From Vitreoscilla massiliensis (GTDB lineage Bacteria; Pseudomonadota; Gammaproteobacteria; Burkholderiales; Neisseriaceae): DNA of 64,000 nt. Under the pieces are notes generated by a model. It saw only the letters and a list, made by a program, of their open reading frames with translations, searched no databases and was not told the DNA's origin. The DNA is taken from positions 62,001-126,000 of the forward strand of contig NZ_LN898221.1 of NCBI RefSeq assembly GCF_001457815.1, written 5' to 3'. A program made the position numbers and the translations under genes. Positions 61,989 through 64,000 of this stretch are shown piece by piece; the stretch's first letter is position 1, and every line of letters starts with the position of its first letter.

Positions 61989-62930
61989 ATGTCGCACACT
62001 CGCTTACAGCCAGTGACAGACCGTCCAGGTGAAAATGCATTGTTTATCGTATTGGGTTTGAATCAAGGCGCTGAGGTCGCCGCCGCGGTGGTGGATTTTG
62101 CCGCTGGCTTCTCCGCTTTAACCCGCAGCTTGGTCAACCGTTTTCCCAACAGCCATTTCAACGCCACCATCGGTTTTGGCGCCGACGCTTGGGACAGACT
62201 GTTTCCCGATGCGGCCAAACCGCGCGAATTAAGCCCATTTCAAGCGATTAAAGGCCCGAAATACACCGCAGTTTCCACGCCTGGTGATGTGTTTTTCCAC
62301 ATCCGTGCCGACAAACCGGCGCTGTGCTACGAATTGGCCGACATCATCAACAGCCAATTGAAAGACGCCACCCACACCATAGACGCGGTGCAAGGCTTTC
62401 GCTATTTTGATGGCCGCGCCATCATCGGCTTTGTCGATGGCACCGAAAATCCTGAGCCAGAAATCGCCGCCGAATACGCATTGGTCGGCGACGAAGACCC
62501 AGCATTCACTGGCGGCAGCTATGCCTTTATCCAAAAATACACCCACGACATGGACAAATGGCGCGATTTGAGCGATGCCGAACAAGAAAAAGTCATCGGC
62601 CGCAAAAAATTCAACGATGTCGAATTGTCTGACGAAGAAAAACCGGCCACCGCGCACACCACCGTCAGCAAAGCCCGTGATGCCGACGGCAATGAAGTCA
62701 AAATCATGCGCGCCAATATGCCGTTTGCCAATCCGGCCAAAAACGAATACGGTACCTTCTTCATCGGCTATGCGCGCAGCTTCAGCATCACCCAACAAAT
62801 GCTCACGCACATGTTCCAAGGCGATGCCGACGGCAACCTCGACAGCTTGCTCGACTATTGCACCGCCCAAACCGGCTGTTTGTTCTTTGTGCCTACCGTC
62901 GACTTTTTAGATGATTTGGGTGATGAATAA
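61989..62930 (+). CDS. Dyp-type peroxidase
   Basis: 313 residues, of the YfeX/TfdA-like type without signal peptide. ALFIVLGLNQGAEVAAAVV start, RYFDGRAIIGFVDGTENPEPE contains the distal G-x-x-D-G motif, GSYAFIQKYTHDMDKWRDL and the later VSKARDADGNEVKIMRANMPF place the proximal His region. C-terminal YARSFSITQQMLTHMF matches the family. Haem peroxidase; the physiological substrate is not known. AGAAAGG precedes ATG 61,989. Confidence 0.85.
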   Translation: MSHTRLQPVTDRPGENALFIVLGLNQGAEVAAAVVDFAAGFSALTRSLVNRFPNSHFNATIGFGADAWDRLFPDAAKPRELSPFQAIKGPKYTAVSTPGDVFFHIRADKPALCYELADIINSQLKDATHTIDAVQGFRYFDGRAIIGFVDGTENPEPEIAAEYALVGDEDPAFTGGSYAFIQKYTHDMDKWRDLSDAEQEKVIGRKKFNDVELSDEEKPATAHTTVSKARDADGNEVKIMRANMPFANPAKNEYGTFFIGYARSFSITQQMLTHMFQGDADGNLDSLLDYCTAQTGCLFFVPTVDFLDDLGDE

Positions 62931-62957
62931 CACGGTTTAAGCCTTGAACTGTAATTG

Positions 62958-62988
62958 AAGCGGCCTGTAAATGGTTTACAGGCCGCTT
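62958..62988 (+). terminator. inverted pair of uptake-like words (6)
   Basis: AAGCGGCCTGTAAA (62,958-62,971), loop TGG, TTTACAGGCCGCTT (62,975-62,988), then T-run. Confidence 0.8.
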
Positions 62989-63080
62989 TTTTGTCTTTCT
63001 TGAGACACACTACTGACAAGCTGACCCCATTCATGGCAACATAAAATACATCTGGCTAACATTCAATTGACGAGGTTTTT

Positions 63081-63632
63081 ATGAGCAATACCATCCAAGA
63101 CATCAGTGTGAACGACATCAGCGGCCAGCCCGTTACTTTGAGCGATTTTGCCGGCAAGGTTTTGCTGATTGTCAACGTAGCCTCTAAGTGCGGTTTAACG
63201 CCACAATACGAGGGTTTGGAAGCCTTGTATGAGCAATACCGCGAACAAGGTTTTGCCGTATTGGGGTTTCCAGCCAATGAGTTTTTGGCACAAGAGCCGG
63301 GCAGCAATGATGAGATTGCCGCGTTTTGTCGTGGCACCTTTGGGGTGCAATTTCCGATGTTTGCCAAAATCGTGGTCAAAGGCGAGGGCCAACATCCACT
63401 GTACCAACGCTTAACCGCCGCGATTCCTACGGCGCAAGCCTTGCCAGACGGCAAACTCAAAGCACGTTTGAGCGAAAAAGGCTTGATAGATGGCAAAGAC
63501 AGCGACATCACCTGGAATTTTGAAAAATTCTTGGTAAACAAAACCGGCGAAGTGGTGGCACGCTTTATGCCCGATGTGCCACCGCAAGACGCGCTGATTG
63601 TGCGTGCGATAGAGGCAGAATTGGCCAAGTAA
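63081..63632 (+). CDS. glutathione peroxidase family protein
   Basis: 183 residues. LLIVNVASKCGLTPQYEGLE with redox Cys37, VLGFPANEFLAQEPGSNDEI with the Gln-equivalent segment, and ITWNFEKFLVNKTGEVVARF with Trp and Asn of the catalytic tetrad. Cys-type rather than selenocysteine. Bacterial members usually take thioredoxin as donor, which fits trxB in the window. Stands alone between inverted word pairs. Confidence 0.88.
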   Translation: MSNTIQDISVNDISGQPVTLSDFAGKVLLIVNVASKCGLTPQYEGLEALYEQYREQGFAVLGFPANEFLAQEPGSNDEIAAFCRGTFGVQFPMFAKIVVKGEGQHPLYQRLTAAIPTAQALPDGKLKARLSEKGLIDGKDSDITWNFEKFLVNKTGEVVARFMPDVPPQDALIVRAIEAELAK

Positions 63633-63654
63633 GCCTTGCTGCTGTGCATAGCTA

Positions 63655-63692
63655 TACAAGCGGCCTGTAACATCGTTTACAGGCCGCTTGTA
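63655..63692. terminator. inverted pair of uptake-like words (7)
   Basis: TACAAGCGGCCTGTAA (63,655-63,670), loop CATCGT, TTACAGGCCGCTTGTA (63,677-63,692). A 16-bp perfect stem. Confidence 0.75.
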
Positions 63693-63861
63693 CCTGTCTA
63701 AGTGTGCCAAAATGCTTATCACTATCGTGTTAAGGCACAGATTTGATGGATGATGGCTGCTCGCCGAAGTTATTTTTTAGCATAGGCAGAAACACACGCT
63801 GTTCTTGTATGCGTCTTGCTAATGCGCTGTGCCGGCCATTCTGTAGCGATAAGCATTAAGC

Positions 63862-64000
63862 ATGGAGCAAAGGATGGCGCAAAGGTTTGAAAGCGCTTAC
63901 TACTGCATGAACTGGCAAGCTGCACCAACCAATCTGCATCCGCTTTCGATGTGGGGTGAACAATTTGCGTTTACAGCGGTCAAGCACACATCAAAAAAAT
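63862..64000 (+). CDS. start of an unidentified gene, cut by the window edge
   Basis: An open frame from ATG 63,862 (or 63,874) to the end of the window, 46 codons, reads like ordinary protein (FESAYYCMNWQAAPTNLHPLSMW). No ribosome site is convincing and no family can be seen from so short a piece. Bases 63,693-63,861 hold nothing else I can support. Confidence 0.25.
   Translation, partial: MEQRMAQRFESAYYCMNWQAAPTNLHPLSMWGEQFAFTAVKHTSKK

Noticed and set aside
42936..63692. Repeated word pairs as a CRISPR array or REP elements
   Set aside because: Copies are dispersed, not evenly spaced, have no unique spacers and no cas genes. The inverted pairs and DUS-like core explain them better.

Overview
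The window joins the right-hand part of a myovirus-type prophage (about 1-34,400) to an ordinary chromosomal region (about 34,400-64,000). The host looks like a Gram-negative betaproteobacterium of the Neisseriaceae type. The evidence is LPS genes (lpxK, kdsB, waaF, hldA, hldD, lapAB) and, above all, a short word scattered through the chromosomal half, AAGCGGCCTGTAA or its complement, which resembles a DNA uptake sequence (DUS). By eye I count 28 exact 11-mer copies (GCGGCCTGTAA) to the right of 34,500 and 3 to the left. Seven inverted pairs of it form intergenic hairpins. The word keeps the CTG core of known Neisseriaceae DUS but matches no dialect I can name, so genus and species are left open.

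Prophage, left to right: major capsid protein (cut by the window edge), contractile tail genes (sheath, EF-hand protein, tube, tail/baseplate proteins, gp25-like and gp6/J-like wedge proteins, fibre, fibre-associated protein), portal, gp21-like prohead protease, and a 1008-residue tail lysin with a following periplasmic protein. Next comes an AT-rich cargo block (18.7-29.1 kb). After it the late genes resume with a tail-completion-like protein, a hub-like protein, a baseplate spike, a muramidase endolysin and two membrane proteins of the lysis type. A tyrosine integrase and a tRNA-Leu(UAG) gene, whose 3' end faces the prophage, mark the right border.

The cargo block looks like a defence island. 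It holds a two-gene CBASS-like unit (CD-NTase plus SLATT 2TM effector) between two related antirepressor-like genes (KilA-N type, and a broken AntA type sharing the same C-terminal half). An uncharacterised AAA-ATPase/partner pair, a small lipoprotein and an IetAS-like pair (AAA+ ATPase plus S8 protease) follow.

Four late transcription units of the phage begin with the same compact element: GGGAAC, then 27-28 nt, a -10-like hexamer, a hairpin (with a T-run in three of the four), and the start codon 62-64 nt after GGGAAC. I read it as an activator-type late promoter overlapping the terminator of the unit before. The cargo sits exactly at one of these unit boundaries.

Chromosome: xseA, lpxK-Trm112-like-kdsB, adk, a C-N hydrolase, rep helicase, a histidine phosphatase with a changed catalytic His, cca-glnD, livHMGF, small lipoproteins and a DUF4265 protein, a 2OG-Fe(II) oxygenase, a DUF1090-like protein, trxB, zinc-finger protein-waaF, ilvE, lapA-lapB-pyrF-hldA-hldD, a Dyp peroxidase and a glutathione peroxidase.
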